Source: Rhizobium terricola (GTDB lineage: Bacteria > Pseudomonadota > Alphaproteobacteria > Rhizobiales > Rhizobiaceae). Taken from it: a stretch of DNA of 64,000 nucleotides. The position numbers and the translations under genes are program-made. A model generated the notes under the pieces. That model made no database searches, was not told the origin of the DNA, and worked only from the letters and a program-made list of their open reading frames with translations. Positions 1 to 9,192 of the stretch are shown here, one piece after another. Positions within the stretch are counted from its first letter, which is position 1. Every line of letters begins with the position of its first letter. The stretch spans positions 1,172,649-1,236,648 of the forward strand of contig NZ_JABBGK010000001.1 of NCBI RefSeq assembly GCF_012927355.1, given 5' to 3'.

Positions 1-45
1 CGGTGAACCTTCGGCGCGCGATCGGGCACTCAAGCCGCCGGGCGG

Positions 46-1674
46 TCAAGCCGATCGCATGCAGTCCTGGAGCGCGCGGAACTGTCGGAAACGCGTGGCG
101 TGGGCCTCTGCTATTGCCCCACCCGCAGGTTCAAAGGTCTTCGCGACGCAAGTGAGTGCCGCCATGGCGGACGGCATGTCGGCGAAGGCACCGCCCGCGA
201 CCGCTCCGAGAATGGCCGAGCCGAGCAGAACCGGCTCGTCGGCCTCGGTCGCGACCACCGGCTTGCCGCAGGTGTCCGCAAGCACCTGGCGCACGAGATC
301 GCTGGCGCCCGCTCCACCGCTGATGACGACGCGCTCGATGCCGGCGCCGAACTGCGCCTGGGTTTCGACGATCTGGCGCAGCCCGTAGCCGATCCCACAC
401 AGGCCGGCAATGTAGAGGGCAATCAGGCTGTCGAAATCCCGCTCCATTCCAAGTCCGGCGATCACAGCCCTGGCATGGGGATCGGCGAAGGGGGCCCGGT
501 TGCCGAGGAATTCCGGCACGACATGCAGGCCCGCCGCCAATCCGACGACGTCCGAGAGACGCTCGACGCGTGCCGCGGCGGTCTGCGCCATCATTGCCGG
601 GAGGGAGAGGCCACGATCCCGTGCCACGCGCGCAGCTTCCTGGGCCGCCGGATGGAAGGCGAGGAGTTGGTCGATCGCCGCGCCTGCAGCACTCTGTCCG
701 CCCTCGTTCAGCCACATGCCCGGCACCATGGCGGAGTAGTAGGGACCCCATACGCCCGGCACGAAGACCGGCCCGGCGGTCGAGGTCATGGTGCAGGAGG
801 AAGTTCCGAAGACATAGGCAAGGTTTTCCGAAGGTCGGCCCTCGATACCGACGGTACCGATGCCGCCGGCATGGGCGTCGATCATGCCCGCACCCACCGC
901 GGTTCCGGCTCGCAAGCCCATGGCCTCCGCCGCAGCGGCCGTCAGCCCCTGCCCCAGTCGCGTGCCGGGTTCGACGATGGACGTGCCGATACGGGCGAAC
1001 CCTTCTGCAGCGAGTTCATTGAGCCCAATCTGTCCGAAGTAACTCGGGTCCCACCGGCCTTCATGGGCCAGGTAGGTCCATTTGCAGGTCACCGTGCAGG
1101 TGGAGCGCGAGAGATCTCCGGTCGACTTCCAGGTCAGAAAATCTGCGAGATCGAAGAACTGCCAGGCCTGGGCAAAGGTCTGAGGCCGGTTCTCCTTGAG
1201 CCAGAGGAGTTTCGGCGTCTCCATCTCCGGCGAAATACGGCCGCCCACATAACGAAGGACGTCATGGCCGATCGCATTGATCCGTTCGGCCTGGCCGACG
1301 GCGCGATGGTCCATCCAGACTATGATGTCGCGGGACGGATCCTCGGAAGGACCGACGGCGAGCGGCGCGCCGCCCTCCCCGAGCACGACCAGCGAACACG
1401 TCGCGTCGAAGCCAAGGCCGATCACGGCGGCCGGGTCGCCGGCAGCCGATCCCACCACCTCGCGGACGATCGCGCACACGGCATCCCAGATCTCCGTGCT
1501 GGACTGCTCGACGATCGAGCCTGCCTCGCGATGGAGCGAGATGTCGCGCTTGGCGACCGCGAGCATCCTGCCGGCGAGGTCGAACAGGCCGGCCCGCGCG
1601 CTCCCGGTCCCGACATCGACGCCGATCACATAGCGCGGCGCTCCTGTGGCTGACATGGTGTGTGCTTGGCTCAT
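46..1674 (-). CDS. rbtK: D-ribulokinase (FGGY-family carbohydrate kinase)
   Basis: Predicted to phosphorylate D-ribulose to D-ribulose 5-phosphate with ATP in the cytoplasm, the step after ribitol oxidation. The N-terminus has the FGGY phosphate-1 loop (VIGVDVGTGSARAG). A GLGFDATCSLVVL segment, an IDAHAGG segment and a C-terminal ISGGAGASDL adenosine loop follow. These segments closely resemble the D-ribulokinase branch typified by human FGGY, and the length of about 542 residues fits. The ATG at 1674 is preferred over an upstream TTG at 1704, although the Shine-Dalgarno match is weak. It is the last gene of the ribitol operon, 57 bp after the dehydrogenase. Another pentulose as substrate cannot be excluded. 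Confidence 0.85.
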   Translation of the reverse strand: MSQAHTMSATGAPRYVIGVDVGTGSARAGLFDLAGRMLAVAKRDISLHREAGSIVEQSSTEIWDAVCAIVREVVGSAAGDPAAVIGLGFDATCSLVVLGEGGAPLAVGPSEDPSRDIIVWMDHRAVGQAERINAIGHDVLRYVGGRISPEMETPKLLWLKENRPQTFAQAWQFFDLADFLTWKSTGDLSRSTCTVTCKWTYLAHEGRWDPSYFGQIGLNELAAEGFARIGTSIVEPGTRLGQGLTAAAAEAMGLRAGTAVGAGMIDAHAGGIGTVGIEGRPSENLAYVFGTSSCTMTSTAGPVFVPGVWGPYYSAMVPGMWLNEGGQSAAGAAIDQLLAFHPAAQEAARVARDRGLSLPAMMAQTAAARVERLSDVVGLAAGLHVVPEFLGNRAPFADPHARAVIAGLGMERDFDSLIALYIAGLCGIGYGLRQIVETQAQFGAGIERVVISGGAGASDLVRQVLADTCGKPVVATEADEPVLLGSAILGAVAGGAFADMPSAMAALTCVAKTFEPAGGAIAEAHATRFRQFRALQDCMRSA

Positions 1675-1731
1675 GGTCTGGTCTCTGTCATCGGATAGGC
1701 GCAACTGCGATTGCGGAACGAAAGTCGGGCG

Positions 1732-2460
1732 TCAGAGGTCGACGCTGTTCGGAAGGATGACCAGGTCGCGGATCGTGACATTGCGCGGCCTCGACAGCAT
1801 GAACAGGACGGCGTCGGCCACTTCCTTCGGCTGCATCAGGCTGCCATTGGCGAGCGCTTCGTCCATCTTGGCCTTCGGCCAGTCATCGAGCAGCGCCGTG
1901 ACCACGGGACCGGGAAGCACTGCACCGACCCGAACGCCATGCTTTGCCATCTGCCGGCGGGTCGAATGGACGAAAGCCTGAACAGCGAACTTGGAAGCCG
2001 TGTAGATCGGCTCCCAGACGACCGGAACGACGCCTGCGATCGAGCTGGTGAACAGGATGTCGCCCGACTTTTGGGCGATCATGTGCGGCAGGACGGCATG
2101 TACCGAGCGGAAGGCCGCGTTGATGTTGAGGTTCAGCATCCGGTCCCAGGCGTCGGGATCGCCCTCCTCCACCGGACCGCCGATATAGGCACCGGCGTTG
2201 GCGTGGAAGATGTCGAGGCCACCGCCGGCTTCGAGGATGCGCGGCAGCATGCCGGAGACTTCCGCACCGTCGAGAAGATCGACGACCAGCGGACGCGCCC
2301 GGTCACCAAGGTCCTGGCACAGCGCCTCGAGCCTCTCCCTGGCGCGGTCGATCAGCACCACGGTCGCGCCCTCGGCAATCAGGGTGCGCGCGCATTCCAG
2401 TCCGATGCCGGAGGCAGCGCCCGTGATCGCGGCGACTTTGCCCTTCATGAGATCCGTCAT
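1732..2460 (-). CDS. rbtD: Ribitol 2-dehydrogenase (SDR family)
   Basis: Short-chain dehydrogenase of 242 residues, predicted to oxidise ribitol to D-ribulose with NAD. Visible motifs are the Rossmann loop TGAASGIG near residue 13, the HANAG motif, the catalytic Ser in the FTSSIAG segment, and YTASK with Tyr and Lys. The segments [36 protein letters not shown] and the C-terminal VILPNSVDL match the Klebsiella ribitol dehydrogenase as I remember it, which is much stronger than a generic SDR call. A GGAGA ribosome site precedes the ATG at 2460. The gene is 21 bp downstream of the permease and lies in the same operon. Confidence 0.85.
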   Translation of the reverse strand: MTDLMKGKVAAITGAASGIGLECARTLIAEGATVVLIDRARERLEALCQDLGDRARPLVVDLLDGAEVSGMLPRILEAGGGLDIFHANAGAYIGGPVEEGDPDAWDRMLNLNINAAFRSVHAVLPHMIAQKSGDILFTSSIAGVVPVVWEPIYTASKFAVQAFVHSTRRQMAKHGVRVGAVLPGPVVTALLDDWPKAKMDEALANGSLMQPKEVADAVLFMLSRPRNVTIRDLVILPNSVDL

Positions 2461-2481
2461 TGTTGTTCTCCAATTATTCTA

Positions 2482-3741
2482 TCACGCGCGGCCATGGCTG
2501 ACGCGTGACCGGCGTGCAAGCGAGTCGACGATTACGGCAATCGCAAGGACGGCACCGGTGATCATGTAGCGAAGGGATGAGCTGAGGTTCAGCAGCGTCA
2601 GGCCATTCGAAATAGCCTGGATGACGATGATCCCGAGCAGCGCGGAATAGGCGCTGCCCCGGCCGCCGAAGAGGCTGGTACCGCCGATGACAGCCGCAGC
2701 GATGGCGTTGAGATTGACGTCGCCGGTTCCGGCCTGCTGGCTCGACGAGGCAAGGCGGGCGGCCGACAGCGTGCCGCCAAGGGCCGCGAGCGTCGAGCAA
2801 AGCACGAAGGCGCTCGCATAGATCCGGCGCACATTGATGCCCGAGCGGCGGGCGGCTTCGCGATTGCCGCCGACGGCGAACATCGAACGGCCCCATTTGG
2901 TCTTGGTCAAGGCATAGTTCAGCACGACGACGAGCAGGACGAAGAGACCGAACATCCACGGCACGCCACGACCGATGTTGAGATAGTAGACGGCCGTTTC
3001 GAGCGCGACGGTCAGCACGGCCGCCTTGACGACGAGGCTGCTCAAGGGTTGGGACGACAGGTTCACGGCCCGCCGGCGAGCGCGAACGACGAGGCCCACA
3101 ACCACCAAGACGGCACCGGGAATGAAGGCGACGAGATGGGAGAACCAGTCGGGCATGACCATGATCTGGCCGAAGCGGACAAGCGGCGACGCATAGGGAA
3201 GATTGATGCTGCCGGTGGAGCCGAGCATGTAGAGCTGCATGCCGAGAAGCGCCAGGAGGCCGGCAAGCGTGGCGACGAAGCTCGGCATTCCGAGGCGGTT
3301 GTAGAGCAAGGCATAAACCGCGCCGACGGCAGCCCCTGTCACCAGTGCGGCAGCGATGGCGAGAGGCAGCGCGATCCCCGAATTGACCCAGAGCACCCCG
3401 ATCACCGCCGAGGCGAGGCCGCTCATCGAGCCGACCGACAGGTCGATCTCCCCGAGCAGCAGCACGCAGACGATGCCGAGTGAAATAATGCCGACGGTCG
3501 CACAGTCGAACAGCAGGTTGACCAGGTTGTTCGGCGCCAGAAAGATCGGGTTCAGGATGCTGAAGACCGTCGAGATGACGATGAGGCCGACGGCGACGGG
3601 CAGCATGCCGAGGTCACCGGACCGGACCCGGTTGAAGAAGGCACGGAACATGCCCGCCAGTCCGTCGGAGTGGCGGACACGTTCATCGCTGCGGTCAAGG
3701 GCCGGCTGGGTTTGGTTGTTGCTGGACATCTGGTTGCTCAT
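2482..3741 (-). CDS. Sugar-alcohol ABC transporter permease (RbsC/XylH family)
   Basis: Inner-membrane permease of 419 residues with about ten hydrophobic segments starting near residue 47. It carries the LLGEIDLSVGSMSGL segment typical of ribose/xylose-type permeases and, near the C-terminus, the ATPase-docking segment (GGTSLFGGRGSAYSALLG). It pairs with the ATPase, which it overlaps by four bases (ATGA), and with the binding protein upstream. The adjacent ribitol dehydrogenase and ribulokinase imply that it imports ribitol or a related pentitol. The length and the central loop resemble XylH more than RbsC. Substrate identity is inferred from context only. Confidence 0.85.
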   Translation of the reverse strand: MSNQMSSNNQTQPALDRSDERVRHSDGLAGMFRAFFNRVRSGDLGMLPVAVGLIVISTVFSILNPIFLAPNNLVNLLFDCATVGIISLGIVCVLLLGEIDLSVGSMSGLASAVIGVLWVNSGIALPLAIAAALVTGAAVGAVYALLYNRLGMPSFVATLAGLLALLGMQLYMLGSTGSINLPYASPLVRFGQIMVMPDWFSHLVAFIPGAVLVVVGLVVRARRRAVNLSSQPLSSLVVKAAVLTVALETAVYYLNIGRGVPWMFGLFVLLVVVLNYALTKTKWGRSMFAVGGNREAARRSGINVRRIYASAFVLCSTLAALGGTLSAARLASSSQQAGTGDVNLNAIAAAVIGGTSLFGGRGSAYSALLGIIVIQAISNGLTLLNLSSSLRYMITGAVLAIAVIVDSLARRSRVSHGRA

Positions 3742-4559
3742 GCGGGGCTCCCGCCGGTGGTGGCCTGTTCGCCGGTCTTGCGGCCGATGCGGCGCGAGAC
3801 CGCGTTTTCCGTGGCGCCGGTGATGGCGGCGACGAGTTCATGGTTCGAAGCGTCCGGGCTGAAGACACCGTTGTTCCGGCCGAGGCGCAGGACGACGATG
3901 CGGTCGGCGACCGCCCGCACGTCCTCCATGTTGTGACTGATGATGATGACGCCGAGACCGCGCTCGCGCACCCGTTCGATGAGGTTCAGGACTTCCGCCG
4001 TCTGGGCAACACCGAGGGCCGCAGTCGGCTCGTCGAGCATGATGATCTTCGGGTCCAGAAGCAGGGAGCGGGCAATCGCGACGGTCTGGCGCTGTCCGCC
4101 GGAGAGCGACGCGATGGGTTCGCGCACCGACGGGATGCGGGCGGCGAGTTCCCGCAGCAGTGTCCAGGCACGCACCTCCATCGCGACCTCGTCGAGTCCC
4201 CAGGGCGAGATTTCGTGCCCGAGAAACAGGTTCGCGACGACGTCGAGGTTTTCGCACAGCGCTAGGTCCTGGAAGACGGTGGCGATGCCGAGCTCGAGCG
4301 CCCGGCTCGGGCTGTCGAGCGATACGTCCTGGCCGCAAAATTCGATGCGACCGGACGTCGGCTGGTGAACGCCCGCCAGGATCTTGATCAAGGTGGACTT
4401 GCCCGCGCCATTGTCACCGACGAGGGCGACGACCTCTCCGGCCTTCACCTCGAGCTCGATATCGGTCAGGGCCGACACCGCGCCGAAATTCTTCGAGACA
4501 TTGGATAGCTTCAGGATTGCCGTCCCCTTCTGGGGCAGACCTTTGTCGATTGTCACCAT
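3738..4559 (-). CDS. Sugar-alcohol ABC transporter ATP-binding protein
   Basis: Cytoplasmic ATPase of the importer, 273 residues. It shows Walker A (GDNGAGKST near residue 48), the Q-loop region, the signature LSGGQRQTVAIAR, Walker B (IIMLDEPTAAL) and the switch His in IISHNMED. There is only one nucleotide-binding domain, unlike the double-domain RbsA/XylG proteins, so it must work as a homodimer; single-domain forms occur in many rhizobial sugar importers of this class. Its stop overlaps the permease start, which implies translational coupling. The ribosome site before the ATG at 4559 is weak, and a 73-bp spacer with a strong hairpin separates it from the binding-protein gene. Confidence 0.88.
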   Translation of the reverse strand: MVTIDKGLPQKGTAILKLSNVSKNFGAVSALTDIELEVKAGEVVALVGDNGAGKSTLIKILAGVHQPTSGRIEFCGQDVSLDSPSRALELGIATVFQDLALCENLDVVANLFLGHEISPWGLDEVAMEVRAWTLLRELAARIPSVREPIASLSGGQRQTVAIARSLLLDPKIIMLDEPTAALGVAQTAEVLNLIERVRERGLGVIIISHNMEDVRAVADRIVVLRLGRNNGVFSPDASNHELVAAITGATENAVSRRIGRKTGEQATTGGSPA

Positions 4560-4589
4560 GGCGAGACGCTCTTCAGTGGGAAAGACTTC

Positions 4590-4616
4590 GTCCGGCCGGG
4601 ATTGCCCCGGCCGGAC
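4590..4616 (-). terminator. Intercistronic hairpin after the binding-protein gene
   Basis: Perfect 11-bp GC-rich arms (GTCCGGCCGGG and its complement) around a 5-base loop, between the binding-protein stop and the ATPase start. No U-run follows on the minus strand. It more likely stabilises the 3' end of the binding-protein message, or attenuates partially, than fully terminates. This would fit the usual excess of binding protein over membrane parts. Confidence 0.6.
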
Positions 4617-4631
4617 ACCTCGGGAGGTTGA

Positions 4632-5678
4632 TTACTGGGTAATGCCGAGCTTCTTGCAACCCTCGGCATATTCGCCGGTGCAGATTTCCTCGGGCTTCTG
4701 GATGCCCTTGTCGAAAATCTCGGCCTTGATGTTCTCGGCCGTCACGACCGCCGGGACGAAGAGTTCCGAGGGGGTGTTGTAGAGGCTCGTCTTCGCCTCG
4801 GGCGTCTCGCCCTTGAGGAAGGTCACGGCCACGTTCGCGGCAGCGGCGGCAACGATTTCCGACGGCTTGGAGATCGTGTTGTACTGGTCGCCCGAGATGA
4901 TCAGCTGCAGGGCCGCGATCGTCGCGTCGTTGCCGGTCACCGGCGGAACCGGATTGACGCCGGCCGCCTTGAAGGCAGCGATCGCACCGCCGCCGGTTCC
5001 GTCGTTCGCGGCGACGACACCCTTGATGTCCGCACCGAAGCGGGTGATCTGGCCGGCCGCCCATTCCTGCGCCTTCGGCGGCGCCCATTCCGGCGTGTCG
5101 AACTCAGCAAGCGTCTTGTAGCCGGAATCCTTCAAGCCACGATGAATGCCGTCGCGGATGAGGCCGGCCGCCGCGTCGGTCGGGGAGCCGTTGATCTGGA
5201 GAACGCCCGATCCCTCCGGAACGCCGCTCGCCTTCATGTGTTCGACAAGCGACTTGGCAATGGCGTGGCCGATCCCTTCGTTGTCGAAGGAGACGTAATA
5301 GTCCGCAGCCTTGTCCGGGATCGGCCGGTCATAGGCGATGACCTTGACGTCCTGAGACTGGGCGATTTCGACAAGTGCGGCGGCGGCGGCGGAATCGACC
5401 GGATCGAGGACGATGACCTTGGCGCCCTGAGCGATCACCGAGTTGAACTGCTGCTGCTGCAGGGCCACGTCGGCGTTGGCATTCTGGTAGATCACGGTGC
5501 AGCTAGCGCAGAGCTTCGCCATCTCGGCCTTGAAACCCGGATAGTCATGCTCCTCGTAACGCGTCGAAGCCTGGTCGGGCATCAGGAAGGCGACCGTGGC
5601 CGCTTCCTGAGCCATGGCGGAACCGGCAAACATTGCGGCAAGGCCGACGGTTGCCATGAGCGTGGAACGAACTTTCAT
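4632..5678 (-). CDS. Sugar-alcohol ABC transporter substrate-binding protein (XylF-like)
   Basis: Periplasmic binding protein of 348 residues with a Sec signal peptide (MKVRSTLMATVGLAAMF, likely cleaved after SAMA). The body is a type-I periplasmic-binding fold with the typical IVLDPVDSAAAAALV and KVIAYDRPI segments seen in xylose and ribose binding proteins. A strong GGAGGAG ribosome site precedes the ATG at 5678, so that start is chosen over an upstream in-frame Met at 5723. It is the first gene of the operon, and its leader of nearly 200 bases separates it from the palindromic operator. Ribitol as ligand is inferred from the neighbouring catabolic genes. Confidence 0.87.
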   Translation of the reverse strand: MKVRSTLMATVGLAAMFAGSAMAQEAATVAFLMPDQASTRYEEHDYPGFKAEMAKLCASCTVIYQNANADVALQQQQFNSVIAQGAKVIVLDPVDSAAAAALVEIAQSQDVKVIAYDRPIPDKAADYYVSFDNEGIGHAIAKSLVEHMKASGVPEGSGVLQINGSPTDAAAGLIRDGIHRGLKDSGYKTLAEFDTPEWAPPKAQEWAAGQITRFGADIKGVVAANDGTGGGAIAAFKAAGVNPVPPVTGNDATIAALQLIISGDQYNTISKPSEIVAAAAANVAVTFLKGETPEAKTSLYNTPSELFVPAVVTAENIKAEIFDKGIQKPEEICTGEYAEGCKKLGITQ

Positions 5679-5874
5679 TTTATTCTTCTCCTCCGTTTGT
5701 GGATGAAACCCGTGTCGAGACACCGTCCCGAGTTCCCGTCCGCATGAAGACCATCAGCCGCTCGATCCCGATCGAGACGCGCACGCACACCTCCGTCGCC
5801 GGATGCCCGACGCCGTCACTGTTGATGGAACCTGCGTGAACGCCTCCCCGGCCGACCCTCCACGATCAACCAAA

Positions 5875-5908
5875 TTCATCGATTGAGCACGCTTGCTCAA
5901 TCGATGAA
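5875..5908. promoter_or_regulatory. Perfect palindromic operator between the ribitol operon and its regulator
   Basis: Two perfect 15-bp arms (TTCATCGATTGAGCA and its complement) separated by CGCT. The site lies in the divergent intergenic region, 57 bp before the regulator start codon and about 197 bp before the binding-protein start. The symmetry suits a dimeric LacI-type repressor that controls both directions. The central core TGAGCA-CGCT-TGCTCA has the length of a LacI-family operator, and the outer bases extend the symmetry. Confidence 0.75.
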
Positions 5909-5964
5909 GCAAGAATTGCCACTTCCGCTCATTGATGTCAAGTTGGGTTCACGAGGAGATTTAC

Positions 5965-6987
5965 GTGAATCAGCAACGACCGACGAAGAAGACAACGATC
6001 TATGACCTCGCCGAACTGGCGGGCACCTCAGCGAGCGCCGTCAGCGCCGTGCTGAACGGAAACTGGAAGAAACGCCGGATCAGCAGCCAGCTCGCGGAAA
6101 AGATCACCCGGATCGCCGAGGAACAGGGCTATGCGATCAACATGCAGGCGAGCCTCCTGCGGCGCGACAAGTCCAAGATCATCGGCATGATCGTTCCGAA
6201 ATACGACAACCGCTATTTCGGATCGATCGTCGAAACCTTCGAGATCATGGCCCGCGAACGCGGCCTGTTTCCGATCATCACCTGCACGCTCCGCGACCCG
6301 GAACTCGAGGTCGAGGCGGCACGGACGATGCTGTCCTATCAGGTGGATTGGCTGATCTCCACGGGCGCCACCAACCCCGACCGCATCACCGACATCTGCG
6401 TTGCCGCGGGCGCGAAAAGCCTCAATCTAGACCTTCCGGGTTCGAGAGCGCCATCGATCATCTCCGACAACTTCGGCGGCGCCAGGGAATTGACACGCAG
6501 GACGTTGCTGAATTGCGGTGACCGCTTCGGAGACCTGTCACCCCTGCTCTTCATCGGCGGCCGTGCGTCCGATCACAACACGTCGGAGCGCCTCCGCGGC
6601 TTCAAGGCTGCTCACGAGGAGCTCGGCGTCATCGTCGATGAAAGCCATATCCTCGCCTGCGGTTATGCGCCGGAAAAGGCGGTCAATGCGCTTCAGGCCC
6701 TTGCTGACAGGGAAGGCGCCCTGCCCCGCGGCATGTTCGTCAACTCGACGATCTCGCTGGAAGGCGTGATGCGCTGGATCAAGGGCTCGCATCACTTCAG
6801 CGACGATGCCCCGGTCATCGGCTGCTTCGACTGGGACCCATTCGTCGCGCTGCTCGCCGACAACATCGAGATGGTGCGCCAGGACGTCAGCGGAATGCTC
6901 CAGTCCGTCTTCAGGATCATCGACGATGGCGGCACGGCGCTGCCCTTGATCGAGGTCCCGCCCATCTTCGATTCCCACGCGCAATAA
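5965..6987 (+). CDS. LacI-family transcriptional regulator of the ribitol operon
   Basis: DNA-binding repressor of 340 residues. The N-terminal helix-turn-helix reads TTIYDLAELAGTSASAVSAVLNG at residues 10-32, followed by a hinge and a sugar-binding-protein-like sensor domain (IIGMIVPKYDNRYFGSIVE onward). The start chosen is GTG at 5965, because GAGGAG lies seven bases upstream. An ATG at 5932 would add 11 unlikely residues and has no ribosome site. It is divergent from the binding-protein gene, with a perfect palindrome between them, so it probably represses the operon and itself until pentitol binds. Confidence 0.88.
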   Translation: MNQQRPTKKTTIYDLAELAGTSASAVSAVLNGNWKKRRISSQLAEKITRIAEEQGYAINMQASLLRRDKSKIIGMIVPKYDNRYFGSIVETFEIMARERGLFPIITCTLRDPELEVEAARTMLSYQVDWLISTGATNPDRITDICVAAGAKSLNLDLPGSRAPSIISDNFGGARELTRRTLLNCGDRFGDLSPLLFIGGRASDHNTSERLRGFKAAHEELGVIVDESHILACGYAPEKAVNALQALADREGALPRGMFVNSTISLEGVMRWIKGSHHFSDDAPVIGCFDWDPFVALLADNIEMVRQDVSGMLQSVFRIIDDGGTALPLIEVPPIFDSHAQ

Positions 6988-7000
6988 CGCACCCGCCTTT

Positions 7001-8398
7001 TCACCGCTTTGGCGAAGCCGATATCGGTAGACGCCAGGCCTGGCCCGAGGAAACCCGGGGCAGGAGCACAGTCACCCGAACGCCGCCCTCGTTTCCAGGC
7101 ACCGGCGACGTGATCGCGAGATGGCCTCCGGCCCGCTCGGTAATTGCCTTGACGATGGCAAGGCCAAGCCCGCTGCCTTCCGTGTTTTGCGTTCCCCGCT
7201 CGAAACGCTGCGTCAGCTTCTCGATGGTCTCCGGCGGCAGGGCGGCGCCGTCATTGCTCACGGCCAGGGTGGCATCGCGATCGAGGCTCACCTGGACCGG
7301 GCAGCCTGAACTGCCGTGACGCAAGGCGTTTTCGATCAGGTTCCGGCACAGGATACCGAAGGCATCCGGATCCAGATCCGAAAGGACCGGTTCTTGAGGC
7401 ATCGAGAGATCGATGCGCCCTGCTCCGGCCTCATAACGGCAGAAATCCGCGACGATCAGTTCGAGGACGGGCCGCAAGTCGGAGGGTGCCTCGAGCCGCA
7501 AGCGGCTGCCCTCGGCCCGGGCAAGCTGCATCAGCTTTTCCGACATCCGCATCAGGCGCTTCAGCGTCGTCTCGATCTCGGTAGCGCGTCGAGCGGCGGC
7601 GGCATCCTGCGTTTCCGCCCGCAGGCGCTGTGCCTGGGCGATCGCGCCGGCCACCGGCGTGCGCAGTTCATGAGCTGCGTTGGCCGCGAAGCTACGCTCC
7701 GCCTCGAAGGCCGCCCTCAGCCGATCGAGCAGTTGGTTGATCGCACCGGTGACGGGTTCGAGCTCGCGTGGCAACCCGGTATCAGGCAAGGGCGAAAGGT
7801 CCTGCCGCCCCCGGGCTTCCAGCGCCTGCTTCAGCCGACGCACCGGCCGAAACCCGCTCCTTGTCGCGAATCCTATGGCGGCAAGGCTGATCGGAATGAC
7901 CAGAGCCAGCGGCAGGGAAAGGCCGAGCATCATGTTGCGCGACACCTCGGCGCGATGGTCAAGCGGTTCCGCCACGGCAATCGTGACGTCCCCGTCATGC
8001 GCGGCATCGAAATAGAGACGATGAGTCGCCGTCTGCCGAAAGCCCGGCGCTTCATAGGCCGGGAAGCTCACGTCTTCCGCGCCCTGCGACTGTAGAAGAA
8101 CATGGCCGCTTCCGTCTCGCACGACATAGGTCACCGCCTCATCATACGGGCGAAGTCGGCCGACATGCTCCTCCCGCTCGTCGTCGTCATCGCCGTGATC
8201 ACCGCGGCGGAAACGAAGGTCGCGCAGCGCCAGCGGCAGGATGCGCTGCGCGGTCGCTGCCAATTCCTTGTCGAAGACCTCCTCCATCTCCCGCCCGAGA
8301 CGGTTGGCCGTGATGCTGGCGGCGGCGAGCCAGAGGACGGTGACGGAAAGGCCGACCACCAGCGCCAGTCGCGCCTGGAGCGAGCGCGGCCAGCTCAT
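7001..8398 (-). CDS. Sensor histidine kinase (PhoQ/QseC type)
   Basis: Inner-membrane sensor kinase of 465 residues. It has a membrane segment near 11-30, a periplasmic loop, a second membrane segment near 157-176, a HAMP-like linker, the phospho-acceptor His243 in NAAHELRTPV, and an ATPase domain with N and GSGLGLAIVKAI boxes. Its periplasmic loop holds an unusual acidic patch at 67-77 (DHGDDDDEREE), which may bind cations as PhoQ does. The start at 8398 overlaps the response-regulator stop by four bases (ATGA); a longer reading would run through the regulator gene in another frame. It likely controls the divergent PepSY/flavin genes. Confidence 0.9.
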   Translation of the reverse strand: MSWPRSLQARLALVVGLSVTVLWLAAASITANRLGREMEEVFDKELAATAQRILPLALRDLRFRRGDHGDDDDEREEHVGRLRPYDEAVTYVVRDGSGHVLLQSQGAEDVSFPAYEAPGFRQTATHRLYFDAAHDGDVTIAVAEPLDHRAEVSRNMMLGLSLPLALVIPISLAAIGFATRSGFRPVRRLKQALEARGRQDLSPLPDTGLPRELEPVTGAINQLLDRLRAAFEAERSFAANAAHELRTPVAGAIAQAQRLRAETQDAAAARRATEIETTLKRLMRMSEKLMQLARAEGSRLRLEAPSDLRPVLELIVADFCRYEAGAGRIDLSMPQEPVLSDLDPDAFGILCRNLIENALRHGSSGCPVQVSLDRDATLAVSNDGAALPPETIEKLTQRFERGTQNTEGSGLGLAIVKAITERAGGHLAITSPVPGNEGGVRVTVLLPRVSSGQAWRLPISASPKR

Positions 8399-9054
8399 AG
8401 CCGCCCCAGGCGGTAGCCGAGACCCCGCTCCGTTTCGATCACATGCGCGCCGAGTTTCTTGCGCAGGCGGCTGACATGCACCTCGATCGCATTGCTGTCG
8501 ATTTCCGTGCCGAAGGAATAGAGCCTCTCCTCGAGTTGCGCCTTGGACAGCAACTGGCCGGGGCGCTGAAGGAATGCCTCGAACAACACCCATTCCCTCG
8601 CGGTCAGGACCACGGGCCGGCCATTGCTGAGGATGCTGCGCGCCGCGAGATCGACCTCCAGCGGTCCGAGCGTGACCAAGGGGTTGGGATTGCCGACATA
8701 ACGCCGGGCGACCGAGCCGATGCGGGCCGAGAGTTCGTCAAGGTCGAACGGCTTCACCAGATAGTCGTCGGCGCCTGCGTTCAGCCCATCGATCCGATCC
8801 GACACCTGGTCGAGCGCCGTCAGAATGATGACGGGGGTGACGTCACCCCGGCCACGCAACGCCTTGAGAAAAGGAATGCCGCGCCCGTCGGGCAGCATCA
8901 GGTCAAGAAGCACAAGGTCATAGACCGCAGCCGCCAGCGCATCGCCGGCGCGGTCGAGCCGCGTCACCCAATCGACCGAATGTCCGTCACCGGCGATCTG
9001 GTCGCGGACGGCGGCGCCCAGCACGGTGTCGTCTTCGACCAGCAATACCCTCAT
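8395..9054 (-). CDS. OmpR-family response regulator
   Basis: Two-domain regulator of 219 residues. The receiver has acidic residues at 8-9, phospho-acceptor Asp51 in the DLVLLDLMLPDG segment and a conserved KPF Lys. The C-terminal winged helix ends with the RLRKKLGAHVIETERGLGYRL segment. The start at 9054 is chosen because GGGAGAA lies just upstream; an upstream in-frame Met at 9120 would add 22 atypical residues. It is coupled to the sensor kinase gene by ATGA. It diverges from a PepSY gene, the typical arrangement for a system that senses an envelope condition and activates the neighbouring periplasmic operon. Confidence 0.9.
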   Translation of the reverse strand: MRVLLVEDDTVLGAAVRDQIAGDGHSVDWVTRLDRAGDALAAAVYDLVLLDLMLPDGRGIPFLKALRGRGDVTPVIILTALDQVSDRIDGLNAGADDYLVKPFDLDELSARIGSVARRYVGNPNPLVTLGPLEVDLAARSILSNGRPVVLTAREWVLFEAFLQRPGQLLSKAQLEERLYSFGTEIDSNAIEVHVSRLRKKLGAHVIETERGLGYRLGRL

Positions 9055-9102
9055 CGGCTTCTCCCGGTGTTCCTTGGTCAGCATTAGTCGATCCGCCACC
9101 TT

Positions 9103-9117
9103 ACGGGAAGCTGAAGC
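9103..9117. promoter_or_regulatory. 15-bp repeat, candidate response-regulator site (copy 1)
   Basis: The sequence ACGGGAAGCTGAAGC occurs here, between the divergent two-component and PepSY genes, and again exactly at 9501-9515 before the acidic periplasmic gene. A 15-base exact repeat at two promoters of one functional cluster suggests a binding site for the adjacent OmpR-type regulator. Confidence 0.5.
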
Positions 9118-9192
9118 CACGTCGCACCGATTGTCAGGAAACGGTCAGCCTTGGGTTTTTATCTTCAAATCATCCGGAATGGAGGAATGACA

